A stretch of 64,000 nt of DNA from Monodelphis domestica (GCF_027887165.1 NC_077235.1:11739033-11803032), one strand, 5' to 3'; shown: positions 32,165 through 43,855, numbered from the stretch's first letter. Made by a program: numbers and translations. Notes: generated by a model from the letters alone, not told the origin.

Positions 32165-32924
32165 GATTATAAGAGATTTTAAAAATACTTTTTCATGTGC
32201 CTGTCTCCCTGGCTTCCTCCCCGCTGTCCAAGCTGGATGCTCTGACCCCGGCACCCCGCTGCTCCCAAGGTAGACCCTGCAAATCAGCACCTTTGCCCAC
32301 TCAGAGGTTCCCGCTGCTGCTGGGGGCTCATCCCTCTGGGTTGTGGGGAAGGGGTCCTGGGACCTTCCCTCTGCCTTCCCCTTAGCCCTTATTATTCTCG
32401 GGTTCCGGCTTTTGGGGGGGGCATACCTTTTGATTTGAGTCCAGAAGGAGGGTTCCCCGCTTCTGTCCTGTTGTTCAGATTGAATTTCGGTGCCCTAGGA
32501 GCATTCATTCTGTATCTGTAAGGAAGGGTCTTCCTCGAGGTCTGAACTTTTGCTGCTTGCTAAGCTGCCATCTTGACTCTGCCCCCCAAAACTGACTATA
32601 TTCTTATAGGGGAAAGTATGGTCATTCAACAAAATAGAAGAATTCCAAGAATTTGTAAAGAAAAGACCAGGCCGGAACAGAAAATTTGATGCCCAAGCAC
32701 AGAACTCAAGAGAATTATCAAAAGGTAATTAAGAAAGGAAAAAAAAAACAAACAAAAACAAAACCACTTTTTTAAAGGGATTCCAATAAGTTAAAATGAT
32801 ATGTTCCCTACAAGAAAAGAGGATATTGGTAACTCTTAAAAAATGTTATTATTAGCTGGGTAGTTAGAAGAATTATACTTAGAGGGAAGTGACAAAAAAC
32901 TGTTTAAGATGAAATGCAAGATAG

Positions 32925-32988
<64 letters not shown>
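32925..32988. repeat. (AT)n microsatellite in L1-B inter-ORF region
   Basis: About 60 bp of pure AT repeats between ORF1 and ORF2 of L1-B. Confidence 0.97.
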
Positions 32989-33414
32989 CTAAAGGTAAAA
33001 AAGAGGTTATAACTAAGAGAAATCGGAAAAGAAACAAAATGGGGTAAATTTATATGTCTTAAAGAAGAAGTGCATGGTGGGAGTGGAGAACACCAATACA
33101 CTGAAAAGGGGTAAAGAGGTTGGAGATAGGAAATACTTAATTCTTACTGCATTGAAATAGATTCAAAGAGGGAAGGACAATCAAATTCATTGGGGGTAGA
33201 GAATCAATTTGTGCCCTATAGAGAAGTAGAAGGGTAACAAACAGACTGGTGGGGAGGAAAGCAATACAAGGGAGAGTAAATTAGAGGGAAATAAGTAGGG
33301 AATGGAGGGTGGGGTAGAAATTTTGACTAAAAACAAAACACTGTGTAGACGGAAATAGTGAAAGAAGAAATGGCAGGGCTAGGAGAGGATATCAAAATGT
33401 TGGGAATTAATACA

Positions 33415-36400
33415 CAGCTGATAATCATAACTCTGAATGTGAATGGAATGAACTCACCCATAAAACACAAGTGAATAGCAGAGTGAATTAGAAACCAAAA
33501 TCCTACCATAAGTTGTCTACACACACGAGGAGACACACATAGGGTAAAAGTAAGAGGATGGAGCAGAATCAGGGCATCAACTGAGAAAAAGAAGGCAGGA
33601 GTCACAGTCATAATATCTGACAAAGCCAAAGTAAAAAGTAAAAATAGATCTAGTTAAAAGAGAGGGACAGTCACAGTATAGACAACATATAGGTGGCATA
33701 GCATCCAAATTTATAAAAGAGAAACTAGTGGAGCTCAAGGATGAAATAGAAAAACTATACTAGTGGGAGACCTGAACTTCCCTTTTCAGAACTTGATAAA
33801 TCAAACCAAAAAAATAAAATAAGAAATAGGTAAGAAGAAGTGAATGAAATCTTAGAAAAATTAGAGTTGATATGTATGTGGAGAAAAATAAATAGGGACA
33901 AAAAGGAATATACCTTATTTTCAGCAGCACATGGTACATTCACAAAGACTGACCATGTACTAGGGCATAGAAACATGGCAAACAAGTGCAAAAGAGCAAA
34001 AATAATAAATGCAACCTTCTCAGATCACAATGTAATGAAAATAATAATTAGTGGGTACATAGAGGTAAATAAAAAATTAATTGGAAAGTAAATAATACAC
34101 TTCTCCAAAATCTTGGTTAAAGATCAAATCATAGAAACAGTTAATAATTTCATTGAAGAAAATGACAGTAATGAGACATCCTTTCAAAATCTATGGGATG
34201 CAGCCAAGTACTTGGGGGGAAATTTATATCCTTGAATATTAACAAATTAGGGTGTCCATGATTGGACATGCAAATTAAAAAAAACAAAAATTGAACAAAT
34301 TAAAAATCCTCAGATGAAAACTAAATTATAGATCCAAAAATTAAAGGAAAAATTAATAAAATCAAAAGTCAAAGAACTTGATTTAATAAATAAGACTTAG
34401 AAGCGGTTACTTTGAAAAAAACAAATAGACAATTACTAGTCAATTTAATTTAAAAAAGGAAAGAAGAAAATCAAATTGACAGCATCCAAAATGAAAAGGG
34501 GAGACCTCACCTCTAATGAAGAGAAAATTAAGGCAATCATTAAAAACTATTATACCCAATTTATGGCAATAAATATGGCAATCTAGGTGATATGGATGAA
34601 TATTACAAAAATATATATTGCCTAGCCTAAAAGAGGAAGAAATAGATTACCTAAACAACCCCATATCAGAAAAAGAAATTGAGCCATCAAGGAATTCCCT
34701 AAGAAAAATCCCCAGGACCAGATGGATTCATAAATGAATTCTATCAAACATTCAAAGAACAACTTATCCCAATATACAAACTATTTGATAGAATAAGCAA
34801 AGAAGGAGTTCTACCAAATTCATTTCATGACACAAATATGGTACTTATTCCAAAGCAAGGCAGGTCAAAATCAGCGAAATAAAATTACAGACCAATCTTC
34901 TTAATTCACAGATGCAAAAATCTTAAAGAGAGTACTAGCAAAAAAAAAAACTCCAGCAAGTGATCACAAGGGTTATTCACTATAAACAGGTAGGATTCAT
35001 ACCAGGAATGCAAAGATGGTTCAATATCAGAAAAACCATCCACATAATTTACCATATTAAAAACAAACTGACAGAAATCACATGATTATCTCAATAGATG
35101 CAGAAAGGCCTTTGATAAAATACAACACCCGTTCCTATTGAAAACACTAGAAAGCATAGGAATAGAAGGGTCATTCCTAAAAATAATAAACAGTATCTAT
35201 CTAAAACCATCAGCAAACATCATCTGCAATGGGGATAAACTCGAAGCCTTCCCAATAAGATCAGGAGTGAAACAAGGATGCCCATTATCACCTCTACTAT
35301 TTGACATTGTACTAGAAACACTAGCAGTAGCAATTAGAGAAGAAAAAGAAATTGAAGGTATTAAATAGGCAATGAGGAGACCAGGTTATGACCCTTTGCA
35401 GATGATAGATGGTCTACTTAAAGAATTCTAGAGAATCAACTACAAAGCTAGTCAAAATAATCAACAACTTTAGCAAAGTTGTGCAGGATAGTAGTAATAG
35501 TAGTAGTCTCTCGGTAACCAAGGATAATGATTGTCTTTGTGCGTTTTCATCTATGATAGATGAGTGTGCACAAAGACACTTGTGCATGAAGGAGATTTAA
35601 GTGGAAAAGTCGGTGCACAGAGACATTCCCACTCTCTCGGCGTTGGAAGCCTGGGTCCAGTGGCACGAAATGTCATTACACCTGGAGACTTCCTCAGCTG
35701 CATTGGATGGCCATGTTGTCTTCTGTGCTCCAACACGCCCTAAGCATTCCACAGTGCTTTACTGCATGGCCCTCTCAGCCATTGAACCTTCTTTATTGGT
35801 TTCTTCTGTCTGTTCAGCCAAAGCAGTCTTCACATGCTGGGTGAGCAAGGCCCTGCTTCACCAGGGGTCTACGACCCAATGGCTACCCTCACAAGCTTTA
35901 GCCAGCCTGTCGAAGCTGTTGCCTGCTAGCAGCTACTAGGAGCCACAAGTGAGTGCTGGGTGTCAGGTGGGGGTCAGAGGCTGGAGAGCTGCCCTAGGAA
36001 GGCACGACAACCTCCATACCAGAGATACTACCCCTCCCTGAGCACCCCATACAAAATACATAAATAATCAGCATTTCTGTGTATTTACCAACACATCTCA
36101 GCAGCAAGAATTAGAAAGAGAAATTCCATTTAAAATCACTCTAGACAATATAAAATACTTAGGAATCTATCTGCCGAGACAAACACAGGAACTATATGAA
36201 CACAACTACAAAACACTTTCCACACAATTAAAACTAGTTCTAAACAATTTGAAAAACATCAATTGCTCATGGGTAGGATGAGCTAACATAATAAAAATGA
36301 CAATTGTACCCAAATGTATTTACTTATTTAGTGCCATCCATACCCATAGAATTACCCAAAAACATTTTTACTGCTTTAGAAAAAAATCATAGTAAAGTTC

Positions 36401-37595
36401 ATTTGGAAGAACAAAAGATCAAAGATATCCAGGGAAATAATGAAAAAAAATGTGAAAGAAGGTGGCCTCACAGTACCAGATCTCAATATATGATAAAATC
36501 AAACCAATATGTTATTGGCTAAGAGACGGAAAAGAGTATCCGTAGAATACACTTGGGGTAAATTACCTCAGCAAGAGTCTATAAGCGCAAAGATTCCCAG
36601 CTTTGGAGACAATATTTGATAAAAAAAAAACTGCTGGGAAAATTTGAAGATGGTATGGGAGAGATTGGATTTGGATCAACATCTTACAATTCTACACCAA
36701 GATAAACTCACAATGGGTGATTGACTTGAATACATAAAGAAGGAAAATATTATGTAAATTAGGTTAACACAGAATAGTATATACTTGTCAGATCTTTGGG
36801 AAAGGCAAGATTTAACCAAGCAAGAGTTAGAAAAAATCACAAGATGAAAATAAAATAAATAATTTTGATTACATTAAATTAAAAAGTTTTTGTACAAACC
36901 AAACCAATGCAACCAAAACTAGCAGGGAAGCAACAAATTTGGGAAATTTTTTCATAACTAAACCTCTGACAAAGGTCTAATTACTCAAATTTATAAAGAA
37001 CTAAAACAATTGTCCAAAAAAATCAAGCCGTTCCCCGATTGATAAATTCGAGCAAGGGACATGAATAGGCAATTTTCAGATAAAGAAATCAAAACTATTA
37101 ATAAGCACATGAACAAGTGTTCTAAATCTCTTATAATCAGAGAGATGCAAATCAAAACAACTCTGAGGTACCACCTCACACCTAGCAGATTGGCTAAGCT
37201 AACATGACAGCTATGGAAAGTAACATTAGAATGCTGGAGGGGATGTGGCAAAATAGGGGCATTAATGCATTGCTGGTGGAGTTGTGAATTGATCCAACCA
37301 TTCTGGAGGGCAATTTGGAACTATGCCCAAAGGGTGCTAAAAGATTACCCTTTGACCCAGCCAATATTCATAGCTGCGCTCTTTGTGGTAGCAAAAAATG
37401 GAAAATGAGGGGATGCCCTTCAGTTGGGGAATGGCTAAACAAATTGTAGTATATGTTGGTGATGGAATTCTATTGTGTTCAAATGAATAATAAACTGGAG
37501 GAATTCCATGGAGACTGGAACAACCTGCAGGAATTGATGCAGAGTGAGAGGAGCAGAACCAGGAGAACATTGTATATATACAGAGATGGATACAC
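33415..37595 (+). pseudogene. L1-B ORF2 remnant
   Basis: It begins near 33418 with ITLNVNGMNSP. Endonuclease pieces at 33840-34091 include FSAAHGTFTKTDHVLGHRNM and ATFSDHN. The reverse transcriptase region at 34800-35400 includes a [14 protein letters not shown]-type stretch and [20 protein letters not shown] at about 35265, followed by the degraded aspartate box area near 35390. An unrelated repeat interrupts it at 35491-36050. The C-terminal region follows, with the Cys-His text near 37230. Frameshifts and stops are frequent. Confidence 0.85.
35491..36050 (-). mobile_element. Interspersed repeat inserted in L1-B ORF2
   Basis: L1 text stops at 'ttgtgcaggata' and resumes at 'atacaaaatacataa'. 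The intervening 560 bp is a (GTA)n microsatellite followed by a unique-looking body ('agcctgggtccagtggcac', 'ctcagccattgaaccttctt'). In reverse complement it is an element ending in (TAC)n, like RTE- or L2-mobilised SINEs. The 112-codon open frame at 35601-35939 is on the opposite strand and has no known domain. The family is unnamed by me. Confidence 0.65.
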
Positions 37596-37815
37596 TTCTC
37601 TTTTCCATTAGTGGCAATGCAGTGCAACCGGGAGGTATTAATGAGAAAAAACACTATCCACATTCAGAGGAAAAACTGTGATAAAACTTTGATTACTTTA
37701 CCAGTGGTGTATCCGTCTCTGTGTACACAATGTTCTCCTGGTTCTGCTCCTCTCACTCTGCATCAATTCCTGCAGGTTGTTCCAGTCTCCATGGAATTCC
37801 TCCAGTTCATTATTG
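37484..37815. repeat. Inverted repeat at the 3' end of L1-B
   Basis: The sense ORF2 end at 37484-37595 recurs in antisense at 37705-37815, with about 105 of 111 bases matching by eye. The rest of the 3'UTR then continues in sense from about 37836. The inverted piece replaces a stretch of normal 3'UTR. Such a pair could fold into a hairpin of about 110 bp. Confidence 0.88.
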
Positions 37816-38042
37816 CTTTGTTTATATGGGTCGACGGGGATATGATTGGGCATATAGACTCTAAGATCATAGGTTTTGACCAAGGACACGTGTAAAATCC
37901 ATTGGAATTGTGTGTAGATTATGGGAAGGGCTGGGGGTTGTGGGGGGGGGGGAATATGGAGAACATGATTCTTGTAACCAAGGGATAATGTTCTAAATTG
38001 ACTAATTAAATACAATTTTTCCAGAAAAAAAATCAAGTTAAG

Positions 38043-39800
38043 TTCCTATTGTAATAGCTTTGAAGAAATCACCAATTGGCTTTTTTTATTCTTCCATTAT
38101 ATAAACATTTTTATGGCTACAAGACAGTCTTTCTTGTCTATTGGAAAATTGTCTCTATAGGAAATTGAATCTCTTATGTAAAAGTCAGGGTGCTTTTTGT
38201 TTAACAAAATCAAATAATGTAACTTCATAAACTGTCCTTCTTCTTAGTAGATCTTCTTTGACCTTCTGATTCTCTTCTCCTCCATTGCTTTTAAAAAGTG
38301 CTTCAGTGGCTTGTCATATCAGTTACTTTCCCCATCACATAAAAACAAAACCTTTGTTGTCTAACCATCCATGATAGTGAAAATACAAATTTCCCAATTG
38401 GTTTTTCTGTCCTTTGAAATTGAGTTGGACCTTAGGAGCTGTAAGATTTTTGCTGTTCATAATAATTGGTGTTTTTTGTATATATTTTGTTCCCCTTGGT
38501 GTTCTTTTTGTTCTGAATTTTTTTCCTTTAAGTTTTGCCAGGCTTCTCTGAAACATATTTTCTCTATTCTTGCAATGCAATCAGTGTTATGATCTCATTC
38601 TCCAATTTTTGAGCACCTTTGTTTCCAGTGTTTATAAATTTCTATTTTTTCTCATGTAATTCTTACAGAAAAAATTATTATTAATATGTTTATGGGTCTT
38701 ATGGTCCTTCTTTGATCCTAGAGATAATCCTAGTTGGTGTCAGTATTTGTACATTTCTGGATCTACATAACTGAAAAAGCAGACATGAGTGAAAAATGCC
38801 TAAACAAACAAAACCACATTTCTTACATCTGGATTTTAATGCCTTTCTGTATGTATAAATCCGTTTAATCAAAGTTGTTAGGTTGGGTTTTTTTGCATAA
38901 TTGGGCAGAGTATTTTCTGAAAGTCTCCTTTGCTCATCTTTACTTTTTTAAAATTCTTTTTTACACAAATAATTTGATTTTTCCTCTTTATTTAGATGAG
39001 CTAAGCATAAAGTTATTTTATTAGCTTTATTACAACTATTATCATTTAGCACATTGAGATATATATGTGTGTGTGTGTCTCTCTCTATATATAATATCTT
39101 TGGGGGTACAAATTTTATCTTTATTTGTGTCATACTTTCTTCTTTGAATTGCAGAGATTTGGTTATTGTGGTGTTTGGTGTTTATTTGGGTTTTAGACCA
39201 AATCATTGATTTCTCTTTTTGTTTTTTATTGACCTCAATCTGAAATGTTAGACAACCAAACAAATATACTTGACCAAATTTACTCCTCTTTTCTATTATT
39301 CCAGAAAACTTTGTAGTTAATTAATTGGTACTAATTAATTACATTCAGTAACATTGTTAGAAGTCTAGAGCCACATGCACATTTTAAAACTATGGTCTGG
39401 AATAATCCAACTGCTTGTAGAAAAGCAGGAAAAATGGCAGTCAGGTGGTATCTGACACAATTTTAATTTTTTTTCTGTTCTTTGGTCTTATCCTGTGAAG
39501 TGTCACTGATGGTATCTAAGGAGTTGGGGAAAAAGCAAAGCATTTTCTCATTTGTATTAGCCCCTGGCTTTCTACGACAATGGGTGATGCTTTCTTTCCC
39601 ATAGCTTCTCCAACAACAACTATTATTTTCCTTTTTTGTCATTTTTGCCAACTTGAGAGGTGTGAGGTGGAATATATTAAGTTCCTAATATATCTCAGGT
39701 CGTGGCAAGCATAGACAATTTATTCCAACTTCATTTGTAAATCCTCATTGTGAATTTTTAATAGCTCTCTCAACTCTCATTGACAATAAATGTTATCTGT
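38043..39800. other. No gene recognised
   Basis: AT-rich DNA. A (TG)n/(TA)n patch lies near 39060-39095. Open frames at 38335-38592 overlap on both strands and look like chance. The frame at 39463-39651 (minus) has 'CCWRSYGKESITHC', a faint echo of the L1 ORF2 Cys-His region, so an ancient L1 scrap is possible at 39460-39670. Confidence 0.4.
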
Positions 39801-39807
39801 GTCTTTG

Positions 39808-39905
39808 AGAGGCAGGCAGAGTGGGATACCAATGGCCAACTTGGAATGAGGAAGACTTGAATTCAAGTCCTACCAAGGTCTGAGTCATATTGCATGGTGC
39901 AAATT
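39808..39905 (+). repeat. CORE-SINE fragment
   Basis: 'ggcaggcagagtgggatacc' and 'ttggaatgaggaagacttga' followed by 'attcaagtcctacc' match the head and start of the core. It is truncated at a TA-rich tract (39916-39982). Confidence 0.5.
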
Positions 39906-39915
39906 TAATTAGCTT

Positions 39916-39982
39916 ATATATATATATAATATATATGTAAATATATATATAATATATATGTAAATATATATATATATATTTT
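39916..39982. repeat. TA-rich microsatellite
   Basis: Imperfect (TA)n with 'atatatgtaa' interruptions repeated twice. Confidence 0.9.
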
Positions 39983-40104
39983 TAACCCTTGAAGCCTTTT
40001 TTTATCATACCTTTACCATTTCTCCTACCCCTAACCTAATCTACATCCTTTTTTGGTGGAGAATCTTCTCCTTGACAACAACAATAATTAAACCCACTGC
40101 TCAT

Positions 40105-41075
40105 TATGATATTTTTATTTGTTTGTTTGTTTTACAATTACATTCCATAATTACATGCAGGAACAGTTTTTGATATTTGTTTTCTGACATTTTGGTATTC
40201 AGATTCTCTTCTTTCCCTACCCGCCTTCCTCACCTCCCAGAAACTTCAAGTTAGTTAAACCAATATTTTCATGTAATATATATTTCCATAATCCTCATGT
40301 CAGACACATCATATACAATAAAAAAAGTCATGAAGGAAATAAAGTGAAGGATGGCTTAGCGCTTTGATCTGCAATTAGATTCCGGCAGTTCGTTCTTTTG
40401 CTGAGGATAGTATTTTTTGTCATGAGTCCCTTGCAGTCATCTTGGAACATTGTTTTACTCATAATAGTTTTAATCCTTCACACTTAGTCATCATACAATA
40501 TTTCTTTTACTTGTATATATTATTCTCCTGGTTTTTCTCACTCGATGGTACATCACTTTATATAGATCTTTTCAGGTTTATCTAAACTCATCTTGCTCTT
40601 CATTTCTTATGATGCAGTAGTTTTCCATTGCAAACATATTCCGTAGCTTGTTCAGCCATTCCCCAATTGATGGACACCCACCTTAGTTTCTAATTCTTTA
40701 CCATTACACAAATAGCTGCTAAAATATTTTTCTACCAGTAGGTCCTTTTTTCTTGTCTCTGATCCCTTTGGGGTACAAACTTACTCTAATAGTGGTCTTG
40801 CTCAGTCAAATGGCATACCATAGCTTCATGGCCCTTTGGGCAATGTTCTAAATTGCTTTCCAGAATCATTTGGATCAGTTCACAGGTAATAGTATATTAT
40901 TAGTGTCCTCATTTTTCCCATATCCACTTCAACATTTATCATTTTTCTTTTTGATCATATTAACCTTCCTCATCAATGTGACATGGCATCTCAGAGTTGT
41001 TTGAATTTGCATTTCTCTAACCAATAGTGATTTGGAGCATTTCCTCATGAAACTTTCTATAGTTGTATGAGTCCA
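40105..41075 (-). repeat. Old L1 3' end (distinct subfamily)
   Basis: The reverse complement of ORF2 C-terminal and 3'UTR sequence: 'ttcagccattccccaattga', 'gggtacaaacttactctaat', 'ggccctttgggcaatgttct', 'ctcagagttgtttgaatttg'. The 3'UTR differs from the L1-A/L1-B type and the copy is strongly decayed, so it is an older subfamily. Confidence 0.75.
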
Positions 41076-41121
41076 ATGCTCCAAACCAGTGATTCTGAAA
41101 AGACCATTCCAACTGCCCTAT

Positions 41122-41778
41122 GTCAGCAGAAGCTAAAAGGTAGCTGGGCTTCCTGACCCTTTTTCAAGGTTGTTGTCTGTAGTTTGCTGTTGCCTTTGCC
41201 CCTGGGAGCTTAGTCAGCAAGGCTCTCATATCAGTCTGTGGGGGTGGGGTGTTGGAGCTTGAGCTTCCCTTGCCCTCTGAAAGCTTCTTATCTGCCCCAT
41301 TGATGAGACTGAGCCAGGGCAGATGAGGAGTTGATCTGCAAAGCTGGATGTGCCCTGAGGCCAAACTCTCTAGAAGGTGGGGATAGTCTTGTCTGTGACT
41401 GGGGCCACCTGGAGCTTCTCCTCTGGCTGCCTCTATGCAGCCTGTGTTCTAAGCCCTGATCCTGGCTCAGCTTTGCCAGCAAGGTACTCCCTTCGGACTA
41501 GCACCCTTGCCTGCCCAGAGATTCCAGTCATTGCTGGAGGCTCTGTAGGTGGGGGAGGCGTCCTGGGACCTTCCTTCTTCCTTCCCCTTAAACCTGCGTG
41601 TTCTAGAGTTCAGGCTTTTGGGGGGGGCATACTTTTAAGTTGGGACCAGGAGGAGGGTTCCCTAGATCCGTCTTGTTGTTAAATTTGGTTTTCAGTCACC
41701 TCAAAGCATTGTGTTTCTGATTGGTGAAGAAGGGTTTGAGGAGGTCTGAGCTATTGCTGTCTCTAAGCTGCCATCTTC
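41122..41778 (-). mobile_element. L1 5'UTR-only insertion with 13-bp TSD
   Basis: On the minus strand it begins at the L1 5' end ('aagatggcagcttagagac', 41776) and matches the 5'UTRs of L1-B and L1-C for about 650 bp ('gcagataagaagctttcaga', 'ccacagactgatatgagagc'). It then stops with no ORF1, no 3'UTR and no poly-A. Perfect duplications ccaactgccctat lie at 41109-41121 and 41779-41791. A 3'-truncated L1 with a TSD is unusual. Confidence 0.85.
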
Positions 41779-41791
41779 CCAACTGCCCTAT

Positions 41792-42480
41792 AGATTAGTT
41801 TGCCCTTATTTGGTTAAGTAACCCCAGGTAACTTTATCTGAATGTCACATCTTCTTCATGTATCTTACTTATATTGCTTTTCCCTCCTTTTCAAATCTCT
41901 TATGTAACTGTTGAGTAGCTTAGATTACTCTCATTATGATAGGTTCTTACTAAACTTGCTTTGGCCTCGGGCAGACACATGCTTCTCTGTTAACATAATA
42001 TAACACATTCATATAATATAATATAATGTAAAAATTGTTATTTCCACCAAAGAGATGTGATCAGATAATGAGTTAGTGAAGTTCTCATATAACTCTTAAG
42101 CTATTATAATGTAGGTCTTTGGGTTTCCAGATAGAATCAATTGAACAAGAGCTGTAATTGAGGCTGGGATGTATTTAAACATCAATTTACAATTTCCTCT
42201 TAGATACTTTAGAGATAAAAAATTTTTCTGCCTATGGACATCTTGAAACCAGGAAACAGCTCTCTAGTTTTGGCCATTGTGGATAAGTCATTGAATTATA
42301 ATATATGCTTCCATTTTAACATTTTTAAAACGGACATTTTCACCTAACTGATGGCCTATCTTATTTACATAAATGTGTCATGGGAAGATGTTCAAAGATC
42401 AACCCTTGGGGAAAGTGATCATTTGAAAGTCATACCAATAAAAGACTGAAAAGATCTCCTGCTTATTTTCTGAAGGAAAG
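41792..42480. other. Nothing recognised
   Basis: AT-rich DNA with a short (ATATAA) patch near 42000. No gene or repeat family identified. Confidence 0.4.
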
Positions 42481-42481
42481 C

Positions 42482-42665
42482 AGACAGTGGCAGAGTGCTG
42501 ACTCTGGAATTAGGAAGACTTGTAGTCTGCTCCTGTTTTGGTCACTAAGCTTTGTGTAAGTGATGATGGTCCTCTACATTTTACAAATGGGAATGTGCCT
42601 TTCCTGTCCTATCTTGATGGTAACTGCATTCAATTGGAGCCTAATAAATGTGTATAGTATTTCAA
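42482..42665 (+). repeat. MIR-type SINE, diverged
   Basis: 'ggcagagtgctgactctgga' and 'taggaagacttgtag' mark the MIR/CORE head, with 'tttacaaatgggaatgtgcc' and 'ggagcctaataaatg' as the tail. Confidence 0.55.
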
Positions 42666-42909
42666 ATTTTGGCTGTCAGGGAGCCACTGAGAATCGCAGC
42701 TTTTATTGACATAATAGAAGATAAAATTCTTGAGAGCAAGAATTTTTATTTTTTCCTTTGACTGTAGAGTATGCATGTATTCATACATCCATATGCATTC
42801 TATCTGCCCTGCTGATGTGGTATTTCTTCAAAATGTTCACTAGTTACTACCCATTCTCCCCAGTGGACTTGCCAACGCAATCCAAATCCCTGGAGCAGTT
42901 GTTCTAGGA

Positions 42910-43395
42910 CAGTGATATACCTTTCAGAGACTGATTTGTGTGCTGTGCCCTGCCCACCCCACCCCACCCCACACTGAGTGCAGGTTGTGCATTGCCTCCC
43001 CCCTAACCCCACACAGGGGAGGGAAGAAGCACTTCCCATTGAATGGCTGCTGAGCAGAGGGGCAAGTGAAGTGAAAAAAATATCCTCATGACAGGTGAAG
43101 AAGGGGAGGGCAGTCCTCTAAGCACTCTGTTCCCCTCCAGCTCTGCCACCTGTGATCCACCCACCTTACCCCCAACTGTGTGTTCCCATTGGGCTGCTGG
43201 GCAGAGGGGCAGGGAGGGGTTCTGAAAAAAATGTCATCAAACATTGGTGGAGAGGGGGAGGGGAGCAGATCTGCCCAAGTCCTTCTGCCTTTCTAGTAAG
43301 GAATTGGGGGGCGGGGGAGGGTTCAGCAAGCATGCACACAGAGAGTACTCTGTATGCCATCATTGGCACCCATACACATACATCTGTCATCACTG
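42910..43395. mobile_element. hAT-type non-autonomous element (486 bp) with internal duplication
   Basis: The ends 'cagtgatataccttt' and, in reverse complement, 'cagtgatgacagatg' fit the same hAT family as 13373-13585. Flanks ttctagga and gtctcgga agree at 6 of 8 bases. Inside, a GC-rich unit of about 185 bp ('gggctgctgggcagaggggc' and related) occurs twice, near 42985-43130 and 43165-43260. Open frames on both strands here (43152-43600) are chance frames in GC-rich DNA. Confidence 0.65.
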
Positions 43396-43414
43396 GTCTC
43401 GGAGCTTGAAGGCA

Positions 43415-43545
43415 GAGAGTTGGGCAGACACTGGTCCTGGAATCAGAGGACTGGAGTTTAAATCTGGTCTCAGTCACTAATCTACGTGCTCTTGGAATCA
43501 TTTTTTCACCATAAAATGGGAATAATAATAGCACTTTGGCCTTCC
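43415..43545 (+). repeat. MIR/CORE-SINE
   Basis: 'tcctggaatcagaggactgg', 'gtttaaatctggtctcag' and 'aaaatgggaataataatagc' appear in MIR order. Confidence 0.7.
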
Positions 43546-43689
43546 TCATCTGGGGTTGGTAAAAAATTTTTTTAGTTACCAATAGCACAATTTTAGCCAA
43601 CCAAACCGTGCTGCAATCTCATCCCCAACCACAGCAGTTCCTTTTTGTTCTTTGGTTCTACCCCTTAATTCAATTGATTTTCCTCTGGA

Positions 43690-43855
43690 TCAATTCATTT
43701 TCCCTCAGCAGGTGTTAGGTAAGGTTTCCTTGCTCCTCCTGATCTACCTTATTAGAAGAGAACTTCTTTGACTGTCTCATTTTTATTGTGTCCTCCTTAG
43801 CACAGTATTTGACACACTGAACTCTTAATAAATAGTTTCTATTCATTCATATAAT
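43690..43855 (+). repeat. L2 LINE 3' end
   Basis: 'cttagcacagtatttgacac' and 'ctcttaataaatagtttcta' followed by 'ttcattcat' match an L2 terminus. Confidence 0.6.

Larger units (their letters stand above)
31220..32587 (-). mobile_element. L1-C: internally deleted LINE-1 (5'UTR joined to ORF2 end)
   Basis: On the minus strand it starts with the true L1 5' end ('agtcaagatggcagcttagc', about 32575), reads about 390 bp of 5'UTR, then jumps at about 32197 straight into the ORF2 C-terminal region, 3'UTR and poly-A (31220). ORF1 and most of ORF2 are missing. Flanks are aaaattgactatattctt and aaaactgactatattctt, one mismatch. Both true ends are present, so the deletion either arose in the RNA or source element, or came after insertion. 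Confidence 0.88.
30228..32732 (+). pseudogene. L1-B ORF1 remnant, split by nested L1-C
   Basis: The start at 30228 reads MRESRPTGNTGGKEG and then degenerates through a lysine-rich coiled-coil region. The C-terminal half before the nested element gives MIFRKARELGLQPRINYPAK at 31149-31208. After it (from 32588) the frame resumes with YSYRGKYGHS-like text and then 'FNKIEEFQEFVKKRPGRNRK'. Several stops occur in the N-terminal half. Confidence 0.8.
29460..38031 (+). mobile_element. L1-B: full-length but heavily interrupted LINE-1
   Basis: It begins '...ggtcaagaatggtggttt', matching the 'agtcaagatggcagctt' start of L1-C. It then has 5'UTR (29460-30227), ORF1 (30228 to about 32732, split by L1-C), an unusually long inter-ORF region with an (AT)n tract, ORF2 (about 33415-37595, split by another repeat), and a 3'UTR ending near 38031. 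Near-duplicates atccagttaag (29449-29459) and atcaagttaag (38032-38042) flank it with one change. Many frame breaks make it older than L1-A and inactive. Confidence 0.85.

Noticed and set aside
35601-35939. 112-codon plus-strand frame
   Set aside because: It is wholly inside the repeat inserted in L1-B, with no known domain and opposite to the repeat's likely orientation.
43152-43600. Overlapping frames of 85, 78 and 144 codons
   Set aside because: They sit mostly inside the GC-rich hAT element on both strands and share no homology with known proteins.
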